Below are positions 10,826 to 20,745 of a DNA stretch of 64,000 nucleotides, piece by piece (within the stretch, counting starts at the first letter, position 1; each line of letters begins with the position of its first letter). Location of the stretch: positions 5,644,501-5,708,500 of the forward strand of contig OX291543.1 in the NCBI GenBank assembly GCA_946406115.1, written 5' to 3'. A program made the translations under genes and the position numbers. A model generated the notes under the pieces. It was not told the DNA's origin and ran no database searches. It saw only the letters and a list, made by a program, of their open reading frames with translations. The DNA comes from Apoda limacodes. Lineage: Eukaryota > Arthropoda > Insecta > Lepidoptera > Limacodidae.

Positions 10826-11299
10826 TTTTTAGGGTTCCGTATCCGAAGGATAATTAGCGGAACCCTATTACTAAGACTCCGCTGTCCCTTCTTCAGGAAA
10901 ACGGGTAATAGGACAACGGGTTTTAAGACAACGGGTAATAGGCCAACGGGTAGTAAGAATTGTCATTCCGCACATTCCTAATTACTTAATTACGTCAAAA
11001 TTACTTCCTTTTTTACATAACTTTTAAACGGCTGAACCGATTTCGATGGTTTTCTGGATAATTTAAAAATACAATTGGACTCGGTAGTTGGCGCTACTGG
11101 TATGTCAACTATTAAACGGCCTGACCGATTGGGTTGAAATTTTGTATGTGTATTTCCATGGATTCACAGACACGAATGTATTATGCCATTAAAGAGGAAA
11201 TATTTGATTGTTTTTTTTTTCTATAATTAAGGAGTTGCCATAAGAACCTACGCCGATAACGAAATTTAGGGCGGGCGAAGCCGCTGGCAGAAGCTAGTA
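10826..11299 (+). mobile_element. Repeat fragment followed by Helitron-like 3' end
   Basis: 10826-10905 is a short piece of a dispersed repeat (GGGTTCCGTATCCGAAGG, CGGAACCCTATTACTAAGAC). From about 11020 to 11297 there is non-coding sequence of the kind 'AACGGCTGAACCGATTTCGA', ending in GGGCGGGCGAAGCCGCTGGC followed by AGAAGCTAG and then T. A GC hairpin (GCGGGCGAAGCCGCTGGC) shortly before a CTAG terminus next to T fits the Helitron 3' rule (hairpin, CTRR, insertion at A/T). No Rep-helicase gene is present, so it would be non-autonomous. Confidence 0.5.
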
Positions 11300-11371
11300 T
11301 ACTATGAAAAGCTCACTAAGACACAGAAATACGATCAGGAGCTAAACGAGTTACTCACTTCACAAAATAAA

Positions 11372-12400
11372 GTGGTAAAATTTAAAAAACTCGTAACACC
11401 AGGTGCAGATACACCGGTAATGTGCGAAACATCAACTTCAGTTGCCAAACCATACATACCACAGGAATTTAGAAATAATGCATTCCAAAGTTTACACAAT
11501 ATAAGTCATCCAAGTAAAAGAGCTACACGCAAGCTCGTCAGTAATAGATACTTTTGGCCACGCATGAATACAGACATAAGGAAATGGACCAAAACCTGTA
11601 TTCCGTACCTAAAAAGTAAAATATACAGGCATAAATCGCCGCTAGGAAAGTTCCACCATGTAATAGATGGGAACACATACATACTGACATAGAAGGCCCG
11701 CTACCCACTTCTAAGGATGAGTACAGATACCTACGATAGTACGATTTGGCATACCCTTGCGTATTACGACAGACCAAGGAAGGCAGTTCGGAAGCAGACT
11801 ATTTGTACAGCTGATGGAGTTCTTAGGGGAAGAAAGAAACAGGTGTACAGCCTAGGCTGGAACCCAAAAGCAAACGGGATTAACGAGCGACCCCACAGAA
11901 CCCTAAAAGCAGCATTAATGACCAAATTGGAAGGTAGCAACTGGATAGATGAAGTACCTACAGTATTGTTAGGCTTCTAGCAACGCCGAGAAGCGACACA
12001 GGTGTCAGCGCAGCAGAATTAACGTACGGAACCTCGTTAAGGTCACCCGGGGATTTTTACAATACAAAACCCGAGGGTAGATATGAGCCACACCAGTACG
12101 TTGAAAAATTGCGGAATACTAAAAAAAGTTCAAGAGATCGTCCACTATACATAAAGAGTATAGAATTGTATTTGTACATCCTGACCTCCAAAACACTAAA
12201 TACGTTTTTATCCGAAGGGATGACGTAAGGAAATCAAGAGAAACCGTACGAGGGACCATTTTTAGTTAAAAACAAGTATGAAAAATACTTTGACGTAAAA
12301 TTGACAGGCAGAACCGCGCGCATTTCTAAAGACAGACTGAAACCGGCATACGTGATTACTGACGAACCTATTCCATTGCAAAGTAGTCATAAAATATAAC
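11372..12400 (+). pseudogene. Ty3/gypsy-type integrase remnant
   Basis: The frame at 11372-11692 starts in the zinc-binding N-terminal domain of a retrotransposon integrase (SLHNISHPSKRATRKLV, RYFWPRMNTDIRKW, TCIPYLKSK). The last Cys of the HHCC set is Tyr. EGPLPTSKDEYRYL (frame shifted) opens the catalytic core. The central part with the first two catalytic Asp residues is deleted, and the frame at 11717-11980 resumes at NPKANGINERPHRTLKAAL with the Glu region. A stop at LLGF is followed, in another frame, by SAAELTYGTSLRSPGDFY and finally ARISKDRLKPAYV, the usual chromo-like tail end. No LTR was identified. The multiple frame breaks mark a dead copy. Confidence 0.8.
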
Positions 12401-13616
12401 TAATCATAGCAGTAATAGCGTAAAACGTTACAAGAAGCGTTCGAGTATCGAAACCAAGTATAAGATTTAGCGAATAATAAAAGTAATCAAATTAATTAAG
12501 CTATACATGTTAAGTCAAAAGTTTTTTCTTTTTTAGGTTGCAAGCGTCCATAGGCTACGGTGATCGCTTACCATCAGGCGGACCGTAACCTTGTTTGCCA
12601 CCTTAGTAATATATTTGTAAAATAAGTCATGGAAAAAGTTTCTTCGCATTTTATATAAAAACTTAAGAGAGCTTAAGAGCGAGTTTGACATCAAATCTCC
12701 TGGATTGAAAACGCTTAAACCAAGTTTGTGCTACTCTTACTGACACTGAATTAGGTCCATAAAAGTTACAATTTTTTTTTTGGCTTGCGTTGCATTCTTC
12801 CTTTTTTTGTAATAAAATTTTAAAACCTTAGCGAATTTCTTCATTAGATTCACTTATTTTGACAGAAAGAAAAACAAATGAAAAATAGCGGGAAACAACA
12901 TTTTACTAATTTGTTTATTTTTTTAAATGTAACCTTTTTAATGTCATCAAAACCAGCCAGACACAAATAGTACAGCCAGAGATTTATAAAGTTTATACAT
13001 ACTATATGCAAAAAGACTTTTTCACCGACCTATTTATTTTACTTGCAGGCACATTAAAGAAATTAGAAACCATTTTCGAATAATTTAAATATAAAATAAG
13101 AACCTTTAAATTTTGTGGTTATTTTTAAAAATTAACTGCGTACAAATTTTATGTATAGGTTTAATTATTGCAAAAAAAAACTGGTTGCCTGTAAAGTCGG
13201 TATACGGGCGAAAGTTTTACGTGACAACTTGTGCCTTTCACTTTTTATGTCTGTCTCTCTCGCTCTTAGGCGGGCTAACCATGCCGCGTGCCTCTCACTC
13301 GCTCTCATTGTGAGCGCATAACGTGAGCGGAGCGTAACGCAGTTTCTTGAAGTGTCACCCGGCAAACCAATTTATAAGACGTTGTCACGTCAAAAATATA
13401 TTTCAAAATTAATAATTAGCAAAATGTACCTAATACCTAAAATCGAATTAATAACTAATAAAATTTAAAGCTTTTATCACCAACTTAAATTTCGATGTCA
13501 CATAAAACCTTTTACTAATAAATTTATACAAATAATTTAATCCAACTAAAACTACAATTAAGAACGTAAGCAGTAAGAAAAGTATAAGATCTAGTTATAT
13601 AAACTCAGCTCAACAC
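12401..13616. other. Non-coding with a LINE 3' tail at about 12537-12625
   Basis: 12537-12625 matches the tail TGCAAGCGTCCATAGGCTAC found at the end of the long LINE copy (32350-32430), + orientation, without a poly(A). Otherwise AT-rich sequence. A GC-richer patch at 13240-13350 contains CGCTCTTAGGCGGGC, but no convincing coding frame. Confidence 0.5.
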
Positions 13617-14427
13617 TTATTGGCTGAGGGTGCACGCAAATGCTTAGCTATCATACTAGCATACTCTATCCACCAAACCGCTCCAAAGGGCTCTGTGATT
13701 GATCGTACATTAATGTACGCAGCATGACTACATTCTGACGATAGCTTTAAAAAATCGGCCAAGTGCGAGTCGGACTCGCGCACGAAGGAACACTATAAAA
13801 ACGGCAAAAAAATTACGTTTATTGTATGGGAGCCCCCCAAAAATATTAAATATTTAATATTTGTTTTAATTTAATTTAATTATTTACTTTTAAAGTAACT
13901 ATGTAACTAAATATTCTGTGAATATTTTACGCGTCTACCTGTTGTCGTTATAAATATCGAGCAAAATCGAGCAATAAAATCACGTTTGTTGTATGGGAGC
14001 CCTATAAATATTTATTTTATTCTGTATTTTAGTATCTGTTGTTATAGCGGCAACAGAAATACATCTGTGAAAATTTCAACTGTATAACTATCATAGTTCA
14101 TGAGATACAGCCTGGTGACAGACGGACGGATGGACGGACGGACGGACAACGGAGTCTTAGTACGGAACAACAATAACAATATTTTAAAATTATGATGAGT
14201 GTGGTCTCATTTTTATCATAATCTATACGATGTAGTTTTATGTTATCAGTATATATTATATGTATATATTTTATACAAAAATATTTCTATTTATTAAAGC
14301 TATCGTCAGAATGTAGTCAAGCTGCGTACATTAATGTACGATCAATCACAGAGCCCTTTGGAGCGGTTTGGTAGATAGAGTATGCTAGTATGATAGCAAA
14401 GAATTTGCGTGCACCCTCAGCCAATAA
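13617..14427. mobile_element. 811-bp element with about 130-bp inverted repeats
   Basis: The left arm 13617-13750 (starting TTATTGGCTGAGGGTGCACG) matches the reverse complement of 14294-14427 almost throughout, including GATCGTACATTAATGTACGC. The arms differ by a few bases and a small indel. No transposase gene lies between them, so this is a MITE or a solo long-TIR element. No clear target duplication was found. The interior is another repeat, listed separately. Confidence 0.75.
13750..14165 (+). repeat. Dispersed repeat nested in the long-TIR element
   Basis: Begins AAATCGGCCAAGTGCGAGTC and ends in a GGACGGACGGACGGACAACG run followed by GAGTCTTAGTACGGAAC. It contains GTATGGGAGCCC twice and GATACAGCCTGGTGACAGAC. 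From memory this repeat is abundant in lepidopteran genomes. Partial copies lie at 10826-10905 (reverse sense) and 14623-14670. It has no coding capacity. Confidence 0.6.
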
Positions 14428-15129
14428 ATTGCTGTTCGTTTGTCTCGCTAAAACTTTAGAGCAGCTGGACCGATTTGGATATTTTTTGTGTTCGTTATTG
14501 TTAAGGCAAGGCTTAGAAAAAGTTGAAGTGCTAGTCGGATTCGCGCTATAAGGGTAAACCGATTGTAATGACATTTAAGAAGTTGTTATGCACACGCCGG
14601 GGAAGGTTTCTGAGAAATAAAAAAAGGGTCAAGTGCGAGTCGGACAGGTTCCTTCACTGGCAAACCGATTGTAATGAAATTTTGGTAAGTTGTTATCCAA
14701 ATGCCGCCACACGGCAAAATTACTACTTTAAGAGGCCAAAACTTATAGATACGAAAAATGTTTTCATTTGTACTTTTTAAGGTTCCTGATCAATAATAAT
14801 CATAAATAAGAATGAATGGGCACTCGGTAAGACTGTACCTATTGCCCACAGCACTTTTATTGTTGTTTGCACCCGTTGTTCGGTGTGATGCATTTAATTA
14901 CATTAACTACTAGGATTTTTTTTTATTTGTGTTAGAACTCGAAAAAAACATGTAAGTACCCACCTACTTACCTACACCAACCTATAAAGGGAAAGTGAAA
15001 GAAGTAAAAAACTTATTAATAGAAATAAAAATGAATTTAGGAAAGGAAAAAAAGTTAGCATATTTGACTATACATAATACAATAATATATTAGTAGGTAC
15101 TTATGTAGGTATACCTAGTTTACAATAAT
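14428..15129. other. Non-coding with partial dispersed repeats
   Basis: 14440-14520 has GCTAAAACTTTAGAGCAGCT and similar text usual in insect non-autonomous elements. 14623-14670 repeats GGTCAAGTGCGAGTCGGAC from the nested repeat to its left. Short open frames (for example 14568-14780 +) run through these repeats and are not genes. 14800-15129 is AT-rich. Confidence 0.5.
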
Positions 15130-16111
15130 TAAAAATCACATTGATTCATCATCATGTCCATGGTCAGCATCATTTCTATTGATTTGACGTTTTCTATTGA
15201 AGGATTTTCCAGCATTTCTTTAACCTCTTTAGTAAATGGTTTCGTTCTTTTATTGTGGCTCCTCCTCTTCGACCCCAATATAGGATCGGAAGCTATAAGC
15301 ATCCAGTGCGCAATTTCGGTATTGGTGTGGATCCTGGTGGTCTTTCTCGTATGAAAAAGCCTTTAAAATCCTTTTGGCTGGTCTCCAGCACATCTTTTGA
15401 GAATAAACCCACAGGTAGTAGCAGCTTCTTAATAATATCTGTTCCGTGTATCAGGAGTTTGTGGACAGACGCATTTATTTCATACCAGCCATACATATTA
15501 ATGCACATTTTAGCAGTTTCAATACTGTAATTTTTGATACTCGTGATTTACGTTGAATCCACATGATAATCCCCTTAGGATGTTGGCGAATCTTTTGATG
15601 ATTTCTGTATCTATACCAGTGATATTAGACGATTTTGTAGGCTAAACAAAAAAAATCAGGCCGTATTTCCGTCATTGGAATCCCCTTCTCTCTCTTTGTA
15701 TGTGAATGTAATCTTCTTTACCCATGTCAGAGTCAATGATTAAGGCTAAAGCCTCCTAAGGGGAGTAAGGTGTGATACCAGAAGTCTTTGGTGCATCATG
15801 AATTATTTTTATGCGTTAGTATCTGCTTGGGCTGTAGTCAATGCCAGGTTCACCATTTGTGCAGCTGTCCTTTTCCCACTCTCATCTCTGGACTTGTTTT
15901 GGCAACAATTGGTTCTTTTCGTACAGAGCCCTCTTCAAAAGATTTTGATGGTCTCCCTTTAACACTTTGTAAGTTAGAAACGTTGCTTACAGGTTTTACT
16001 GCTGGCAACACCAAGTCGTTTTCTAACCATGCTGATTTGTACTTAGTGAGTCTCTCAATCTTTCAATTCGAGTTCTTCCACTTTTTAACAGTTTGGAAAC
16101 AAACAATTTGA
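15130..16111 (-). pseudogene. Fragment of an uncharacterised multicopy insect gene family
   Basis: Reading down the minus strand from about 16100, a frame encodes VKKWKNSN, IERLTKYKSAWLENDLVLP and KGRPSKSFEEGSVRKEPIV. This resembles the N-terminal part of a family I remember as multicopy in insects (a GRPxKxFxxxSxRxK motif after a WL-rich helix). After a gap, 15508-15293 encodes ASVHKLLIHGTDIIKKLLLP and ETSQKDFKGFF, the counterpart of the family's HGxxII..LLPxGxLSEE block. A frameshift leads to GSKRRSHNKRTKPFTKEVKE. Middle parts are lost. Function is unknown, and transposon origin is likely from its copy number. Recognition is from memory and unverified. Confidence 0.5.
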
Positions 16112-17286
16112 GAACACATTTTATTTGTAAAGCACTGTATTTTGATTGTTTATACACACTATGATTGTCCAATATATAACTAGTTTATTGTTCCACACAC
16201 TTAGACGATGATAATTTATAAAAGTTTTCATTTTATAGCACTAAAATCAGATCCATTTTTCTAACACGTAATTTCGAGTTACTTGGATCACTCCGACTAC
16301 CTGTAAATAAAAGAAGATAGTGTTACATTGAGTTCTCAAAATTCACAATAATGACGGCTAACTAATGACTAAATGCAAATATCAAAGACAGAAAGCTGTA
16401 CCTAGTGGTGAAAGTTTGTAAGCCTAAGTAAACATCAAATTTAAAGAGAAATTAATCTAGAACCGCAATGTTATATTTTAATACCTACGATTAAATTATT
16501 TTTCATTTTACTGTATTAACAACATGTACATACCTTTAGATTCCATATTCTTGACCACTGTTGATATTTAAACACGAGACGAACGGAAAAATGCGTGATT
16601 TTACTTGACGGCTTAGAAAGCAACTAACCGTACAATCACTTCGCTTACCTGCCGGACTCCTTTGTTGTGACCATAACAAAGACGACTTATGCACTTTGCT
16701 ATGGAACGACTATCTGACTCGAAAATTACAAGCTAATTAAGACTATCTTTATGTGGATAGCCTTTTGGTCTCCTAAAGTAGTCATTTTACCGTGTGTGCG
16801 CCGGGAAAAGTTTTTGAATTACTACAACCCTTTTACAATAGGTTGGTGCGGCAGTTGTTTTAAATAAAGAAATAACGTTCACCGGGTCTATATATACATA
16901 TATAATCTATACTACATTAATATAATAAATTAAAAAAAAATTAATAAGGGATTAAGTGTTTATTACATTTATAAAATGCTTAGATGCATGTAAGTTTCCG
17001 AATCTCTCCCGGATTAAAAAAATATCTATGTAAGCTTAGCTTTCATGCAGGTCCCCATTGATACTTATTTAGTACCTTTCAACTATTCTAATTTTAAATA
17101 CAAATCAATACAAAAAAACAATATATTTAGTTTGAGATTAAGAGAAGCTGAGTTGATTGGTGAAGAAGAACTACCAATATAAATACCGTTATTGCTTTAA
17201 TCCTGTTCAAATATATATTACTATTTTATCAAAAAAGTAAACATGTTAGGCTGATGGCTAATACTCAAAGGTTATCATGTACTTAC
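16112..17286. other. No gene recognised
   Basis: AT-rich sequence without a supported coding frame. 16600-16860 is less AT-rich and has short repeats, but no recognisable protein. Further 3' exons of the UGT pseudogene would be expected on the minus strand here, but I could not see them. Confidence 0.4.
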
Positions 17287-17963
17287 CTATCATCTCCAGT
17301 AACATTGGCTACTGCTTCTCTGAACTACGCTTCGTCAACATTGCCCATATCAAGTTTGATTCCAATACCATGTCTGACGTAATTATTTGTCTTATACCAC
17401 TGGTCATCTAGCATGGGCATGCTAATCAGTGGTACTGGTACCAACGATTATGGCTTCATCAGTAGACTGAAGTTCATCCTGGGTAGTGTAAAGTTTGATT
17501 TTTGGGTGTTTTGTAACAAATAAAAAAATATCAATCATACATTAAACAAAAACTTATAGGATGATGGTTTCTGAAAGTCTTCCAATGTTATTGGTTTATT
17601 AAATATATTTTTAAATACAAAACGTAAGCACTAAATTTACAGAAAATATACTTTGTTTTTAATTCAGTATGATATTGATTTAAACTGAGCTTATTCTACA
17701 AAATAATTAAACATAAAAATTATAATTAAGTATCTCAATTTTCAATACATACTCAGATGATCTGAATTCGGGAACCATTTTGCAATTTTATATTAGTTGT
17801 TTTTCCTCGAAGATCTTCATACTTCTACAACACATTCCATAGCTGTTCTGATAGTACTTCTGTAAACATCTTTATTTTGTGTTTTGGGAACGCTGATGGT
17901 TTAACTTTGGTCCCCAAACTCATAGACTTCATTTTGAGAAGAGTCTGAGAATTCCTTGAGATC
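17287..17963 (-). pseudogene. UDP-glycosyltransferase pseudogene, two exons
   Basis: The minus strand carries two adjacent UGT exons. The first, 17963-17753, has an AG acceptor (TTAACAG) and GT donor (GTATGT). In mixed frames it encodes DLKEFSDSS, a damaged copy of the usual VYVSFGTN stretch, FPKHKIKM-like residues, MFTEVLSEQLW, a diverged DVLWKYE region and KIAKWFPNSD. The second, about 17517-17287, encodes HPKIKLYTTQDELQSTDEAI, the core of the UGT signature. This is followed by VPLISMPMLDDQWYKTNN and HGIGIKLDMGNVDEA, and ends before a GTAAGT donor. Intact enzymes transfer sugar from UDP-sugar to small lipophilic compounds in the ER lumen. Here frameshifts and stops interrupt both exons, and the GG of TQGGLQS is DE. 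A recently decayed member of a large detoxification family. Confidence 0.8.
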
Positions 17964-19529
17964 CTGTTAACAAAAATAAGCTTTTTAATAAATCTTTCAT
18001 TATTACATTCTTTATTCCTAATAAAAAACTTTTTTTTGATGTTAAAACTAAGTTAATATTTAGAAGGCTGTTAAACAAAGAGTGCAATAAAATCTGACGA
18101 TCAAAAATAACTAAGTCACTTACATAATATTACATATACAAGGGAAAGATAGCTTCATGGAACATAAAAGTGTGATTTCATATAGCTATCATAAGTTGTT
18201 TAGGAATGTTGTTGTTTTTTGTTTACTAACCTGGCAGTCGCGACGGGAATGATGACTGTCAGTCGATTCTGACCGTTCTATTGTCGGTTAGGGGGGCCTA
18301 GCTCTCGAGCGGAACATGTTTAATCTTTTATAAAATTAGAGGATATTGTAGTCAAGGGACTAGGTATCACTAAAAGAAAAAAAGTTTAGTGTCACCTGGT
18401 CAACAACGAAATCTAGTTAGATGTCCCTTTTCACTAAGTTTCACTTCAGTCCTTTCAAATGTTCAATAACTACACAATATCAAATCTATCAAACACGCCT
18501 CGATAGCACTACTTGGTACTTTCGATCGACGGGAATATATGAGTACACAGATGCGTGCAAAGTGTCCCGCGACTATTCCAGAACTAATTTATGCTTATCT
18601 TTACCGAACAATCCCCCCGCCCAGCCAGATCGAATCGGGCGGGGAGAATCCTAAATAACAGAGTGGCCACAGCTCGTTTCAGAATGGAGCTACCAACCAA
18701 TACCTCAGCAACTCGAGGAACTCCATCTTGCCCTGGAAACAATTGCAATATACGACCCCATCTCGGAGGGGCAGTATATTCGCATCCTTCACTACAGTTT
18801 AGTTTTATCAGACCACCGGACACGCTGCTGCAGAAGATGAAGATACTCCAGTGAGAATTTTGGCGACATCTGCTGCAGTAGTTCAAACCGCTTCAACCGG
18901 TTCACAGCGGTTTTCCTACATAGATATTCAGGTAGTGAGTTAAGCAATGCAACATATTTTGCTTACATTCTGGACTCCCGGTCATATGTCTGTCCATAGA
19001 TGCTAGTCTAGTTTCGGCTAGCTTTCTGAAGTGACCCAAAGAAGGCCTGACGGACGAAAGGGCGATCTTGTCAGAAAATGGACGGATTGAAGCCTGGCTG
19101 GGTAATAAACAAGAACGCTTCACAGTCCTGGCCTTCAGGTGCTGACGAGATGCACTTGGGGGCTATTCTACTACCTAAAACCGCTGAAGCGCTTCAGCGA
19201 AAGAGAGACCCACACAAGTTGTAGGATCCGGCAAACGTACAGGCACTAGTGGTTGTACTGGGCCCATTATAATATGTTTTAAAAAACAATGGCTGAGACA
19301 AAATACTCGGGCCAGAGGAATTCAGGGAGAAGACAGCGACCGAAACCTGTCTTAACAGACCCCGAAACCGAAATTCCACCAATCCCTCGCACAAAATGAG
19401 CCCCGGGTTGAGTCTCAACTTTAATTGCTCCACTTATCATTCTAACACTATACACCCCTGTGTGGCAGGCAACAAAACCATGAGCCCCCCTCTCCGGTGT
19501 TTTCCGGATATATTTATGTTGTAACCAAG
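17964..19529. other. Unidentified block, GC-richer at 18560-19440
   Basis: 17964-18220 is AT-rich. From about 18560 to 19440 the base composition is clearly more balanced and open frames exist on both strands (for example 18591-18854 +, 19433-19194 -). None shows a domain I can name. It may be the body of an unrecognised transposon. I see neither terminal repeats nor catalytic motifs. Confidence 0.3.
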
Positions 19530-19539
19530 ATGGCAGCTT

Positions 19540-20745
19540 ATTTTTTTCTTGTTCTGTATAGAATTTTCTATGTAGCCTTCCGCGACTGCGTCAGATTTTC
19601 AGCTACCGTGCCGTTAAATTTGAGTTATGTCAGCTTTTGAATCCGCCAACAGAGTAGCCGATGTTCTCCTAAAACAATAGCCCTTGTAGAGCTCAACATT
19701 TTGCAATTTTAAGTACTTAGCAATTTCTTGCTTGTTATATTTGCCACTACTATTTAAAAAAAAATCTGTTGGTTATTAGTGGGGCATAGAGCTTGGTACT
19801 TTTCGACAATTTTAACATATTCTCCACGGACTACGAATGACCGTTCTCTCTTTGTTTTTGTATCTGGCAAATTTACCAGCAATAAATCATTTGAATGCTC
19901 TTTGATATCTTCGATTTTTATGTTCAATAGTTCATTTCCACGACATGCGCTATTAACTCCAAAAATCAAGGCCACCTGTATCAAATAATAGGCAAGTATG
20001 ACTCGCGAAACGTAAGTTGAACCTGCGCAGTAACACATTTTTGGTTAGTTAGTACATTTGTCCGTACTGTACCTGCGCAGAAGACCGCCATTTTGATTCA
20101 ACTTACATGGCGCGACCTATAATCACGGCGCTGAGATAAAAAAATCAACTGTTTTAAACCATTTGAAAACCAATAATTCGCAAAATATAGGTATATCTTA
20201 AGGGAAAAAAAACTTAGAAACCATACATAAATTTTTGAAGCCTTATATAAGAATACTTCACACGATGGGTTGCGCGAAAAATTTTTAATTCCAAGTCTTA
20301 AGTTCTATGTATATATAGAGGTACTCCAAAAAAAAATTTCTCAATTTTTATAACAAATCTGTATTTCTTTTCATAAAATACATTATTTTGCTAGAATCAA
20401 TGCAAATGCGGAAATTACCTATAAGCCCATGACATATGGTCGGACATGAGGACTGTATAAGGGTTCTGTTTGGCCTGTTTTTTAGGTTACTTACTTTTAG
20501 GGCAAGAAAGCTGTGGCTGTTAAAAAAGTTTCAACATTTTGAGCTTTAAATACTTTTGGTTTCTTTGCTCGATGACCTGCCGACATTCTCTTTAAAAATT
20601 CCAATAATTTTGTGTATGTATTAATTTGAATGTCGTGATTGATGCTTATTGTTGAATTGAGCATGGAATAGATGCACCAAAGGCTACTTGACTTCATTGT
20701 ACATGCTAGATGCTGGAAATAAACTAAAAGTAATTTTTCTGACAA
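19540..20745 (-). pseudogene. Tyrosine recombinase of a mobile element, interrupted
   Basis: The minus strand 20745-20497 encodes an N-terminal SAM-like region (SEKLLLVYFQHLA, SSLWCIYSMLNSTI, LLEFLKRMSAGHRAKKPKVF). About 460 bp of unrelated sequence follows. From about 19990 the catalytic domain resumes: VALIFGVNSACRGNEL (first Arg), NLPDTKTKRERSFVV, KYQALCP, a frameshift, YKGYCFRRTSATLLADSKAD (box with the second Arg; the His of GHxFRR is Tyr), then RHGS and VAEGYIENS (His and the nucleophile Tyr). The order R..HxxR..H..Y is that of tyrosine recombinases. The family resembles recombinases of Crypton- or DIRS-type insect elements, but the class is unresolved. Stops, a frameshift and the insertion make it inactive. 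Confidence 0.75.
19995..20480. other. Insertion splitting the recombinase frame
   Basis: Sequence between the two recombinase parts does not continue the frame. Near its left edge GCGAAACGTAAGTTGAACCT and, about 120 bp on, a diverged reverse complement (GATTCAACTTACATGGCGCG) form an inverted pair, together with repeated CCTGCGCAG. It is probably a small inverted-repeat element, but its ends and target duplication are not clear. Confidence 0.4.

Noticed and set aside
10522..10981. Hydrophobic + strand frames as membrane proteins
   Set aside because: Antisense of an acidic transposase tail and of a dispersed repeat.
18591..18854. Open frame that might be a gag or nucleocapsid protein
   Set aside because: No zinc knuckle, capsid motif or neighbouring pol domain; the frame is one of several overlapping ones in a GC-richer block.
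19540..20745. DIRS-type retrotransposon
   Set aside because: No reverse transcriptase or RNase H motif (YADD, DASxxGWG) was found on either side of the recombinase.
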